DNA from: Gammaproteobacteria bacterium
GTDB lineage: Bacteria; Pseudomonadota; Gammaproteobacteria; SZUA-229
Length of the DNA: 6,407 bases
Direction: 5' to 3'
Assembly (NCBI GenBank): GCA_024278435.1
Contig: JAJRTD010000123.1
Location: forward strand, 1 to 6,407
Position 1 is the stretch's first letter, and every line of letters begins with the position of its first letter. The position numbers and the translations under genes were made by a program. Under the pieces are notes generated by a model. That model saw only the letters and a list, made by a program, of their open reading frames with translations, ran no database searches and had not been told where the DNA came from. Below are positions 1-5,428 of this stretch, one piece after another.

Positions 1-353
1 AAAACTGGAAAGACCACTTCTTTTATGCCATATCAAAAAATAACAACCCAGGTGTCACGGTCGGCTCCTGCGCAATGGCGAACTGCATACGAATAGGGGT
101 ACCAAGGTATGCCGCCATCGTTTTTTTCTCCGGCTTAAAACAGGTCGGACAGCAGCGTTACTCGCCACCCCTGGATGCTGCGCTGGCGCTGGATGGTGAT
201 GACAGGGATGAGGTCATCAATTACCTGGAAAACAATAATGCCCCCAACTTCCCGGATGATTCCGGTAACAAACAGTATTTCCCGGTGGATGCAGCGACCA
301 GTAACGATATTATGTTTTGTATTAAGCCCGATATGAGTGTTAGCGCATGCTGA
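1..353 (+). CDS. pseudopilin-like protein, C-terminal part (5' end outside window)
   Basis: The reading frame is open from base 3 to a TGA at 351-353 and has no start or N-terminal domain in the window, so it is the C-terminal ~116 residues of a longer protein. An internal ATG at 75 exists but is unlikely to be the true start, because the frame continues upstream with plausible protein (NWKDHFFYAIS). The visible part matches the pattern of the next gene: a Trp followed by aromatic residues (WKDHFFYA versus WDNRYRYW), then a hydrophobic strand and loop (AAIVFFSGLKQVG versus AVAVVFSTGKNGLG). It is therefore probably a tandem paralogue of that prepilin, an inner-membrane or periplasmic pseudopilin of a type II secretion or type IV pilus-like machine. 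Four cysteines, two in SCAMANC and two near the C-terminus, could form disulfides in the periplasm. The last 7 bases overlap the next gene, suggesting translational coupling. The family call rests on this internal comparison. Confidence 0.6.
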   Translation, partial: NWKDHFFYAISKNNNPGVTVGSCAMANCIRIGVPRYAAIVFFSGLKQVGQQRYSPPLDAALALDGDDRDEVINYLENNNAPNFPDDSGNKQYFPVDAATSNDIMFCIKPDMSVSAC

Positions 354-1042
354 TTAACCATGTAAAAAAACAGGCCGGTTTTACCTTAATCGAACTGGCC
401 GTTGTGCTGGTGATCGTCGGCTTGCTGGCCGGCAGTTTTATCGGCGCTTTTGCAGAAAGAATTGACGCTACCCGCCGTGACAATACTCAAAAAGAGCTGG
501 AGGAGGTTAAAAATGTATTGCTAGCCTATGCCTTCTCGCAGGCCATTCCGCGACTGCCCTGTCCTGATACCGATGATCCGCCGGATGGTGAGGAAAACTG
601 CCCGGCAGCTGCCGTAGTTGGCGTGCTGCCATGGAAAGACCTTGGTATCGGTTATGCGGATGCCTGGGATAACCGTTACCGCTACTGGGTAAACCCTGAT
701 TTCAGCAGCGCAGCGGGTTTTCAGCTAGCAACAAATAACAATAACAGCGCAACGGTAAGAACGCGTGTGGGTGATGATGGAAAAGTCCTGCTGGATAACG
801 CGGTTGCCGTGGTTTTTTCTACAGGAAAAAACGGCCTTGGCGGAATAACGGTGAATGACCAGCTTATAGTAGCACCGGCGGCCGGTTCTGATGAGGATGA
901 TAATCTGAACGCAAACTTTATGTCACGAACGCATACCGAAGAAGGGGCTGCCGTTGCCGGCGGTGCATTTGATGATATCCTGGTGTGGATAAACATCTAT
1001 GAAATAAAATCTAAAATGGTCGAGGTGGGCAAGCTGCCCTAG
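347..1042 (+). CDS. prepilin-type pseudopilin (type II secretion / type IV pilin-like)
   Basis: This 231-residue protein starts with a short basic leader ending in Gly11 and followed by FTLIELAVVLVIVGLLAG, the class III signal of prepilins. PilD-type peptidase should cut after Gly11 and methylate Phe12; the conserved Glu at mature position 5 is Glu16. Residues 12-33 are the hydrophobic stalk helix and 37-64 its amphipathic continuation. The globular part carries RLPCP (69-73), a second Cys at 85, GVLPWKDLGIGYADAWDNRYRYW (92-114, key residues Pro95, Trp96, Trp107) and AVAVVFSTGKNGLGG (152-166). This LPCP/LPW/DAW pattern is familiar from proteobacterial pseudopilins of no assigned gene name. 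Cys72 and Cys85 may pair. The ATG at 347 overlaps the preceding gene by 7 bases, with only a weak GAG at 335-337 as ribosome-binding site, so translation probably depends on coupling. Its TAG stop overlaps the convergent kinase's stop. A minor pilin of an assembled fibre is the main alternative to a secretion pseudopilin. Confidence 0.85.
   Translation: MLINHVKKQAGFTLIELAVVLVIVGLLAGSFIGAFAERIDATRRDNTQKELEEVKNVLLAYAFSQAIPRLPCPDTDDPPDGEENCPAAAVVGVLPWKDLGIGYADAWDNRYRYWVNPDFSSAAGFQLATNNNNSATVRTRVGDDGKVLLDNAVAVVFSTGKNGLGGITVNDQLIVAPAAGSDEDDNLNANFMSRTHTEEGAAVAGGAFDDILVWINIYEIKSKMVEVGKLP
1039..1042. other. overlapping stop codons of convergent genes (CTAG)
   Basis: The palindrome CTAG gives TAG to the plus-strand pilin gene at 1040-1042 and TAG to the minus-strand kinase gene at 1039-1041. 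The two coding regions overlap tail to tail by four bases, leaving no room for a terminator between them. Transcripts of either gene must therefore run into the other as antisense RNA unless they stop inside coding sequence. Confidence 0.95.
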
Positions 1043-2727
1043 GTACCCTGGCTTTTTTCCAGGGTGAAGCACACCCGACCTTGAGCATTGTTTTCAATCC
1101 GCAGCTTGTAGCCGTGACTTTTTGCCAGTTCATAACACTGGTACAGGCCGATACCAAAGCCGTCATGCGATGAGACAACTTCTTTAAACAGCAATGGCGC
1201 AATATCCTGATCAATAGGGCTGCCGGTGTCCATCACCGATAACTGTACACCGTTGCCGGTATTCGACAGTTTAATAAAAATATCAAGGTCCGGTTCGCGG
1301 CTGCGTTTGCTTCTTGCATTATCCAGCAGGTTTTCAATAACTGTGGTGAACACATCAATCGGGATTTCACTGTCCTCATTTATATCGGCGGAAAAATTGA
1401 TGTGGCGCCCGGAGTAGCGCTGCTGCAGCTGGTTCCACCAGTTGAGCAGGGAGTCTGTCACCGGCTGTGGTTTCAGGTCGTTGCTTTTTGGTATTCGCAG
1501 TTTTTCCAGCGTGGTATTCAGGCGCTGGGTTAATAACGGCATCTGTTTTTTCAGTACACCCAGTATTTCCTGCATCTCGGCATCATTGTCATTGATTATC
1601 TGTGTCATGGTTTGCGTTGCCTGCAAAATATTTTTCACGTCATGGGTCAACTTTGATCCGGTTTCATAAATGGCCCGCATATGCGCCTGTTTTACCAGTT
1701 GCTGCTCCTGAAGTTTTGCACGGAAGTAAAAAGCCAGAACACTCAGCAACAGCTTTGCATGCAGTAACAGCACCGGGCCAACCGGGGTGTAGGTGTATAA
1801 GGTTAATTTCAGTTTTTCATCATCGATGCTGACATGGTGGGGTGATTGCTCGCCCTCGATAACTTCATCGCTATAAGTTTTCCAGCTGACACCGCAGATC
1901 CAGTGTTGCTGTAATAGATAACGGGAGGTGGCAGACAGAAAGCGCGCAGGGGTCAGGCGGGTATTGGCTTCCAGTGATGCGACATGGGTAAGCCATTGTT
2001 CAAACGGACCACCGATATTAAGCAGGTACTTTTCCCATACTTTTGCCAGGCCCTTGAAACCGGCACGTGGCGACCAGAGAAAAGCGGTCAGTAACAGGAA
2101 CAGGCTTAACAGCATGATGCTGATAGCCAGTGATTCAATATAGGATTGCCGGGTTGTCAGACTGATGAGTACGCTGCCCATGCATAAAAAGATGACCAGC
2201 AATACGATGAGAAAGCCGCGGATAAAATCGAGCTGTTTCTCTGTGGCGTCCCTTGCCGGTATAAACAATAGAACAAGGGGCATCAGCAGAATGACGGTGC
2301 TGAAGGAAGACTGCAGGGAAGACGAAAGCGCACTGAGCTGGAACAGCTGGGGCGTGGTGTTCAGTATAAATTCAAGAAACAGGGTGATTACGGCAAGGCC
2401 GTAAGCCGCGCGCGCAAGTCCACGGGCAAAAATACGGCCGGTTAACAGGGTTAGAAGCAATAATGTCCAGAACGCGTTCAGCCAGGGGTTAAACCAGTAA
2501 ATAAAGGCAGATACAAGCACGATCAGAATGACAAGCTGCCCGGCAGTAAAAGTCGACTGTTTTTTAATCACCGGCTGCCAGAGCAGGAAAAACCCGAAGT
2601 GGACAATTAAAAAGCTCTGGGTAATGGTGCCGGCGTCGCCTATATGGGTGGCGGCAAGCAGGCTGAATAGCATTAAGCCGAGTAAGCGGTGCTCATTGTT
2701 GAGAAGTAACTGTTTACTGGAGGACAT
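1039..2727 (-). CDS. membrane sensor histidine kinase
   Basis: This 562-residue protein is a two-component sensor kinase. About seven hydrophobic segments occupy residues 36-220, roughly 36-50, 64-79, 83-98, 106-122, 143-157, 170-190 and 196-218. A cytoplasmic linker region at about 225-345 may be a degenerate GAF-like sensor; I see no HAMP domain. The dimerisation helix has the H-box KLTHDVKNILQ (359-369), with His362 the likely phosphorylated residue. The ATPase domain has the N-box VIENLLDNARSKR (463-475), G1 MDTGSPI (499-505) and G2 GFGIGLYQ (523-530), so all the catalytic boxes are present. The H-box resembles the HDxKN type of kinases such as PrsK and AtoS, whose partners are often sigma-54 activators; pairing with such a regulator is inference. 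No response regulator lies in the window. No clear Shine-Dalgarno precedes the ATG at 2727. The gene is divergent from the ABC permease and convergent with the pilin pair. The input signal is unknown. Confidence 0.88.
   Translation of the reverse strand: MSSSKQLLLNNEHRLLGLMLFSLLAATHIGDAGTITQSFLIVHFGFFLLWQPVIKKQSTFTAGQLVILIVLVSAFIYWFNPWLNAFWTLLLLTLLTGRIFARGLARAAYGLAVITLFLEFILNTTPQLFQLSALSSSLQSSFSTVILLMPLVLLFIPARDATEKQLDFIRGFLIVLLVIFLCMGSVLISLTTRQSYIESLAISIMLLSLFLLLTAFLWSPRAGFKGLAKVWEKYLLNIGGPFEQWLTHVASLEANTRLTPARFLSATSRYLLQQHWICGVSWKTYSDEVIEGEQSPHHVSIDDEKLKLTLYTYTPVGPVLLLHAKLLLSVLAFYFRAKLQEQQLVKQAHMRAIYETGSKLTHDVKNILQATQTMTQIINDNDAEMQEILGVLKKQMPLLTQRLNTTLEKLRIPKSNDLKPQPVTDSLLNWWNQLQQRYSGRHINFSADINEDSEIPIDVFTTVIENLLDNARSKRSREPDLDIFIKLSNTGNGVQLSVMDTGSPIDQDIAPLLFKEVVSSHDGFGIGLYQCYELAKSHGYKLRIENNAQGRVCFTLEKSQGT
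1045..1065. other. small stem-loop at the convergent gene junction
   Basis: ACCCTGG (1045-1051) and CCAGGGT (1059-1065) form a perfect 7-bp stem around a 7-base loop, CTTTTTT. It lies just after the pilin stop and within the last codons of the kinase gene. The run of T is inside the loop and not after the stem, so it is not a standard intrinsic terminator. It could protect the 3' end of the pilin transcript or be chance. Confidence 0.4.
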
Positions 2728-2845
2728 GGACGGGCGTTGTTTTATTTAATTTCATAAGATTGTAGAACAAGGTTGGCGCCTTTGTATGATAAGTCGTTAT
2801 AATCCGTATGCCTGCAACTTATATATGGTGTTAGTGCCACTAACA
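2728..2845. promoter_or_regulatory. divergent intergenic promoter region (kinase / ABC permease)
   Basis: This gap of 118 bp separates the kinase and permease starts and must hold the promoters of both. Toward the permease there is a perfect -10 box, TATAAT at 2798-2803, with a possible -35 box TTGGCG at 2773-2778. The 19-bp spacing is longer than ideal. Transcription from it would start near 2810, which fits translation from 2846 and not from the earlier ATG at 2786. Toward the kinase a TACAAT-like box lies on the minus strand at 2759-2764, with no convincing -35. I saw no -24/-12 sigma-54 pattern here. The palindrome GGCGCC (2775-2780) sits beside the -35 and may be chance. Confidence 0.45.
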
Positions 2846-3616
2846 ATGTTTTCACCGTTTTTTACAATTGCCAGATTTACTGTCATAGAGTCCCTGAGAA
2901 ACAGGTTGCTGCTGCTGTCTTTATTAATTATTGGCATAAGCTTTGGACTGGTCGAATTTGTGGGCGAACTGGCTATTGCCGAGCACCGGGTAACCCAGGT
3001 CTCCATACTTGCCGCCTTTCTGCGCATTTGTGCGGTAGTGATGACTACCCTGTTTGTGGTTTCCAGCACGCTGCGCGAGTTGCAGGATAAAACGCTCGAA
3101 ATGATACTGGCAATGCCCATCCACCGGGGCAGCTATTACCTTGGCAAGTTGCTTGGGTTTTTGACGATTGCCGCTTTACTGGCGCTTGTTTTTGCCACCC
3201 TGTTGCTGTTTTATGCTGATACCGGACAGGTTCTGATATGGACGGTTTCCCTGTTTTTTGAGCTGCTGCTGGTTGTGGCATTAAGCCTGGTTATGATCTT
3301 TACCTTTAACCAGGTGCCTTCGGCACTGGCCGGTGTATTTATTATTTACGGTGCTTCACGTATAGTAACGTCAATCTTTCTAATGACGAAGTATCCGATC
3401 GTTGCGCATACATCAATGGCGCAAAAATTCATGGATGGCTTTATCGAGCTGTTGACCTGGCTGCTACCGGACCTGCATCGCTATACACAGACGGAATGGC
3501 TGGCCTATAACACGGCAGAATGGAGTATGTTGCTGCCTCTACTGGCACAAACGGTGATTTACCTTGCGCTGTTATCATTGATTGCGTTGTTCGATTTTTA
3601 CCGGAAAAACTTTTAA
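2846..3616 (+). CDS. ABC-2 type transporter permease
   Basis: From the ATG at 2846 this is a 256-residue inner-membrane protein with about six hydrophobic segments at roughly 19-38, 53-74, 97-121, 129-154, 157-180 and 229-250. The cytoplasmic stretch 77-101 has the pattern RELQDKT...MPIHRGSYYLGK, typical of the coupling region of ABC-2 permeases (E-x-x-DKT, then P-[IV]-x-R-x-x-Y-x-x-GK). Such permeases form exporters with a separate nucleotide-binding subunit, which here is probably the ATPase at 5428-6156. The frame is open to an ATG at 2786, but the 20 extra residues are not of family type. A perfect TATAAT lies between the two starts, and MFSPFFTIARFTVIESLRNR is a normal family N-terminus, so I chose 2846. 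No start has a good ribosome-binding site. The TAA stop overlaps the ATG of the next gene by one base (TAATG), so the two are coupled. The substrate is unknown. Confidence 0.85.
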   Translation: MFSPFFTIARFTVIESLRNRLLLLSLLIIGISFGLVEFVGELAIAEHRVTQVSILAAFLRICAVVMTTLFVVSSTLRELQDKTLEMILAMPIHRGSYYLGKLLGFLTIAALLALVFATLLLFYADTGQVLIWTVSLFFELLLVVALSLVMIFTFNQVPSALAGVFIIYGASRIVTSIFLMTKYPIVAHTSMAQKFMDGFIELLTWLLPDLHRYTQTEWLAYNTAEWSMLLPLLAQTVIYLALLSLIALFDFYRKNF

Positions 3617-4365
3617 TGCATTTTTATCATATCCTGCATAAAGACCGGCCGCCTGGCGATGTCCCTGCGCCGGTAAAGATTTTTCTACTGCTGGCACTTG
3701 TCATGCAACTGGTCTGGCACAGCCTGCAGCAGCCGGTGATTGCAACAGCCGAAGACCTGCCGCCACCGTTATCGGCGAATGCCTATATAATGAGTTCACT
3801 GGGTGAGCCGGTTGCGGCCTCCAAAATCCTGAACCTGTGGTTACAGGCCTTTGACAACCAGCCGGGTAGCAGTCTTTCGTTTAATCAGCTGGATTACCAC
3901 CGCCTGACCCTGTGGCTGGACACCAGCCTTGAGCTGGATCCCCGTGGGTATTATCCCATGCTGGTGGCGGCACGTGTTTATGGCAGTATAAACAATCCGC
4001 AAAAACAGCGTGTCATGCTGGATTATATCTTTAAAAAATTTAACGAAAATCCGGATAAATACTGGCGCTGGCTGGCCCATGCGGTGATTACCGCCAGACA
4101 TGAACTGAAAGACAATGCGCTGGCCTTAAAATATGCGGATGCGCTGGCAGAGAAAGCCACCGGCAAAAATGTGCCGTACTGGGCAAAAGATATGAAGATC
4201 ATCGTACTGGAAGATATGGGGCAGCTGGAAGCGGCGAAAATACTGGTTGGTGCGCTGATAGACAGCAAAACAATTACCGACCCCTATGAATTGAATTTTC
4301 TGATGCAGAAAATTGCTGTTTTGGAAGCTAAATTGCTAAAAAAGCAACAAAGTGTTGAAAAATAG
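3616..4365 (+). CDS. single-pass membrane protein with TPR-like helical domain, ABC-exporter partner
   Basis: I give it no gene name. The 249-residue protein has a short cytoplasmic N-terminus, one membrane helix at about 21-37 (VKIFLLLALVMQLVWHSL) and a helix-rich domain from about 54 to the end, probably in the periplasm. Helix pairs such as YPMLVAARVYGSINNPQKQR (109-128), a following Trp-rich segment (YWRWLAHAVITARHEL) and NALALKYADALAEKA have the size and spacing of tetratricopeptide-like repeats without a clean consensus. The C-terminal 25 residues look like a charged coiled helix. The frame extends upstream to an ATG at 3520, but that part lies inside the permease gene. The ATG at 3616 overlaps the permease stop (TAATG) and directly precedes a normal membrane-protein N-terminus. 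The coupling argues that it is made in fixed ratio with the permease, perhaps as an accessory or adaptor subunit. Proteins of this kind beside ABC permeases seem familiar in proteobacteria, but I cannot confirm that here. Confidence 0.75.
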   Translation: MHFYHILHKDRPPGDVPAPVKIFLLLALVMQLVWHSLQQPVIATAEDLPPPLSANAYIMSSLGEPVAASKILNLWLQAFDNQPGSSLSFNQLDYHRLTLWLDTSLELDPRGYYPMLVAARVYGSINNPQKQRVMLDYIFKKFNENPDKYWRWLAHAVITARHELKDNALALKYADALAEKATGKNVPYWAKDMKIIVLEDMGQLEAAKILVGALIDSKTITDPYELNFLMQKIAVLEAKLLKKQQSVEK

Positions 4366-4380
4366 ACAAATATTTATCTA
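4363..4380. promoter_or_regulatory. 18-bp imperfect palindrome, possible activator site
   Basis: TAGACAAATATTTATCTA is a dyad with eight of nine base pairs matched (C4367 and A4376 are the mismatch). It begins with the stop codon of the TPR-like gene. Its centre lies about 85 bp upstream of the start predicted for the sigma-54 promoter at 4426-4449, a usual distance for the binding site of an enhancer-binding activator. The region is AT-rich, so chance is possible. Confidence 0.35.
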
Positions 4381-4402
4381 AAAAGTCTGTATATTTACTG
4401 CA

Positions 4403-4421
4403 AGCCCGCATTTTATGGGCT
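4403..4421 (+). other. weak stem-loop behind the permease-TPR operon
   Basis: AGCCC (4403-4407) and GGGCT (4417-4421) can pair around a 9-base loop. No T-run follows, so a terminator role is doubtful. It ends five bases before the sigma-54 promoter match and may mark the end of the upstream operon or affect DNA shape there. Confidence 0.25.
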
Positions 4422-4425
4422 ATAT

Positions 4426-4449
4426 AATGTTGGTATGGTAATTGCTCTA
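4426..4449 (+). promoter_or_regulatory. sigma-54 (RpoN) -24/-12 promoter of the third prepilin gene
   Basis: The core TTGGTATGGTAATTGCT (4430-4446) fits the established sigma-54 pattern YTGGCACG-N4-TTGCW except for T in place of C at two positions. The invariant GG (4432-4433) and GC (4444-4445) are exactly ten bases apart. The weaker flanking positions (AATG before; an A at 4449 after) also agree with the published consensus mrNrYTGGCACGNNNNTTGCWNNw. Transcription would start near 4457, giving a leader of about 33 bases before the ATG at 4490. RpoN control is established for type IV pilin genes in several proteobacteria. Two TATAAT boxes at 4454-4459 and 4460-4465, with TTGGTA at 4430-4435 as a possible -35, offer an alternative or overlapping sigma-70 promoter. 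Confidence 0.7.
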
Positions 4450-4489
4450 TTATTATAATTATAATGCAATTTAGATTGAGATTAATGTT

Positions 4490-5221
4490 ATGACAAAATT
4501 ATTGAACCAAAAAGCTTTGGCAACAACCAGTAAACCACCCGTGAAAAGACAACGCGGTTTTACCCTGATTGAAATTGCCATAGTGCTGGTCATAATCGGG
4601 CTGTTATTAGGCGGGGTATTAAAGGGGCAGGAATTAATTAATACCGCCAGAGTCCGGGCTTTGAATAATTCAGTTGATGGTATAACGGCGGCCTGGTTCA
4701 GTTTTCAGGATCGTTACCGTGCGTTTCCCGGTGACTATACCCAGGCGAGTGTAAACCTGCCGGGCGCACCGACAGACGGCGATGGTAATGGCCTGGTCGA
4801 TACAGCGGGTGAACGTGGTAATGTCTGGACTCATCTGCAGGCGGCAGGTTATATCTCCGGAAATTATGATGGCGCCAATGTACCGGATGATGAATATGGC
4901 TGCCAGGTTACCACCTGCCCGGATAACGGCTTTGGTGCCGGTATGAACCTGCAGTACGGCACCCTGGTTAAAGGTAATGCCGGTGCGGATGCTCATGAGC
5001 TGATTTCCGGACGCGGTATTCCGGTTGAAGTGATTGCCGAGCTGGACAGAAAAGTGGATGATGGTTTACCCCGAACCGGTGCGATGCGTCTTGGACTGGA
5101 CGGAACCGGCTGGAGTGTTTCAGCAGCCTGTGAGCGCGATGAAACGGCTACGGTTGGTTCATATGTATATGAAGTGCAGGCGCCGAGCGCAAATTGCGCG
5201 GCGGTGTTCAGGAATTTCTAG
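4490..5221 (+). CDS. prepilin with calcium-loop-like motif (pseudopilin / type IV pilin-like)
   Basis: This 243-residue protein has a basic leader ending at Gly23, followed by FTLIEIAIVLVIIGLLLGG. PilD-type cleavage after Gly23 and the Glu at mature position 5 (Glu28) are as expected. The 22-residue pre-Gly leader is long; a GTG at 4541 would give a usual short leader (MKRQRG), but neither start has a good ribosome-binding site, so I kept the ATG at 4490. After the helix come LKGQELINTARVRALNN (44-60) and FQDRYRAFPGDY (72-83), known from many proteobacterial pilin-like proteins. DGDGNGLVDTAGE (96-108) matches the ligand pattern of an EF-hand-type calcium loop (Asp96, Asp98, Asn100, Asp104). 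Cysteines 138, 143, 214 and 236 could make two disulfides. It belongs to a different subfamily from the two pilins at the left end. Expression is probably sigma-54 dependent. Its TAG stop takes its last base from the inverted-repeat element behind it, so the native C-terminus may have been longer. Confidence 0.85.
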   Translation: MTKLLNQKALATTSKPPVKRQRGFTLIEIAIVLVIIGLLLGGVLKGQELINTARVRALNNSVDGITAAWFSFQDRYRAFPGDYTQASVNLPGAPTDGDGNGLVDTAGERGNVWTHLQAAGYISGNYDGANVPDDEYGCQVTTCPDNGFGAGMNLQYGTLVKGNAGADAHELISGRGIPVEVIAELDRKVDDGLPRTGAMRLGLDGTGWSVSAACERDETATVGSYVYEVQAPSANCAAVFRNF

Positions 5222-5351
5222 GGAAGCTCTGAACAAATGCTGAATTGTAATCCTGAGCGCAGCCGAAGGATCTTATGCCTTGTGCAATCAATTGCTTGCG
5301 GAGTATTAGATTCATCGCTGCGCTCTGAATGACACTTGTTCAGAGATTCCC
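5221..5351. mobile_element. MITE-like palindromic repeat element, 131 bp
   Basis: The ends are inverted repeats: GGGAAGCTCTGAACAA (5221-5236) against TTGTTCAGAGATTCCC (5336-5351), with one mismatch in 16. Each arm also holds a smaller hairpin around a shared GAGCGCAGC motif. Its stem is ATCCT/AGGAT in the left arm (5250-5254, 5267-5271) and ATTCA/TGAAT in the right arm (5310-5314, 5326-5330). The centre folds as GCAAT-CA-ATTGC (5284-5295). The whole element is thus one long imperfect hairpin with no coding capacity, as in non-autonomous IS-derived repeats. I see no clear target duplication. It abuts the prepilin stop codon and separates that gene from a possible terminator at 5389-5413. As RNA it could stabilise the pilin transcript or reduce read-through into the ATPase gene. 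Confidence 0.7.
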
Positions 5352-5382
5352 CGGCCTGAATAAATTTTATTTTTTAGGTTAA

Positions 5383-5388
5383 TATACT
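5383..5388 (+). promoter_or_regulatory. possible -10 box for the ABC ATPase gene
   Basis: TATACT matches five of six bases of the sigma-70 -10 consensus and lies in an AT-rich stretch (5359-5388) between the inverted-repeat element and the ATPase gene. No good -35 is seen at normal spacing. A start near 5395 would leave about 33 bases of leader. If it is used, the ATPase gene is transcribed independently of the pilin gene. Confidence 0.35.
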
Positions 5389-5413
5389 AGAGTCCGTCAT
5401 GGCTCTTTTTTTT
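5389..5413 (+). terminator. possible intrinsic terminator or attenuator before the ABC ATPase gene
   Basis: AGAGTC (5389-5394) pairs with GGCTCT (5401-5406), including one G-T pair, around a 6-base loop, and T continues to 5413 (eight T in all). The form is that of a rho-independent terminator, although the stem is short. It would end transcripts coming from the prepilin gene. It overlaps the start of a 9-codon reading frame, so it could also act as a conditional attenuator. Confidence 0.45.
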
Positions 5414-5428
5414 GCGACAGAAATATAA
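5399..5428 (+). CDS. possible 9-residue leader peptide coupled to the ABC ATPase
   Basis: A short frame reads MALFFATEI and stops with a TAA at 5426-5428, whose last A is the first base of the ATPase start codon (TAATG). A weak GAG at 5390-5392 lies six bases before its ATG. The ATPase itself lacks a good ribosome-binding site, so translation of this leader could deliver ribosomes to it. The same TAATG overlap joins permease and TPR-like genes in this window. The frame is very short and may be chance. Confidence 0.3.
   Translation: MALFFATEI

Noticed and set aside
721..996. Minus-strand reading frame opposite the second prepilin
   Set aside because: It is antisense to a well-supported gene, low in complexity and without any recognisable domain.
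2773..2790. Second sigma-54 promoter in front of the permease (TTGGCGCC...)
   Set aside because: Ten bases after the GG there is TG and not GC, so the essential -12 element is missing.
2786..2845. Longer N-terminus of the ABC permease from the ATG at 2786
   Set aside because: The extra residues are not typical of the family, a perfect TATAAT lies inside this stretch, and the frame from 2846 begins like other ABC-2 permeases. Not fully excluded.
3520..3615. Longer N-terminus of the TPR-like protein from the ATG at 3520
   Set aside because: It lies wholly within the permease coding region in another frame, and the ATG at 3616 forms a classic TAATG overlap.
4403..4421. Intrinsic terminator of the permease-TPR operon
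   Set aside because: The stem has only five pairs with a 9-base loop and no T-run follows; kept only as a weak stem-loop.
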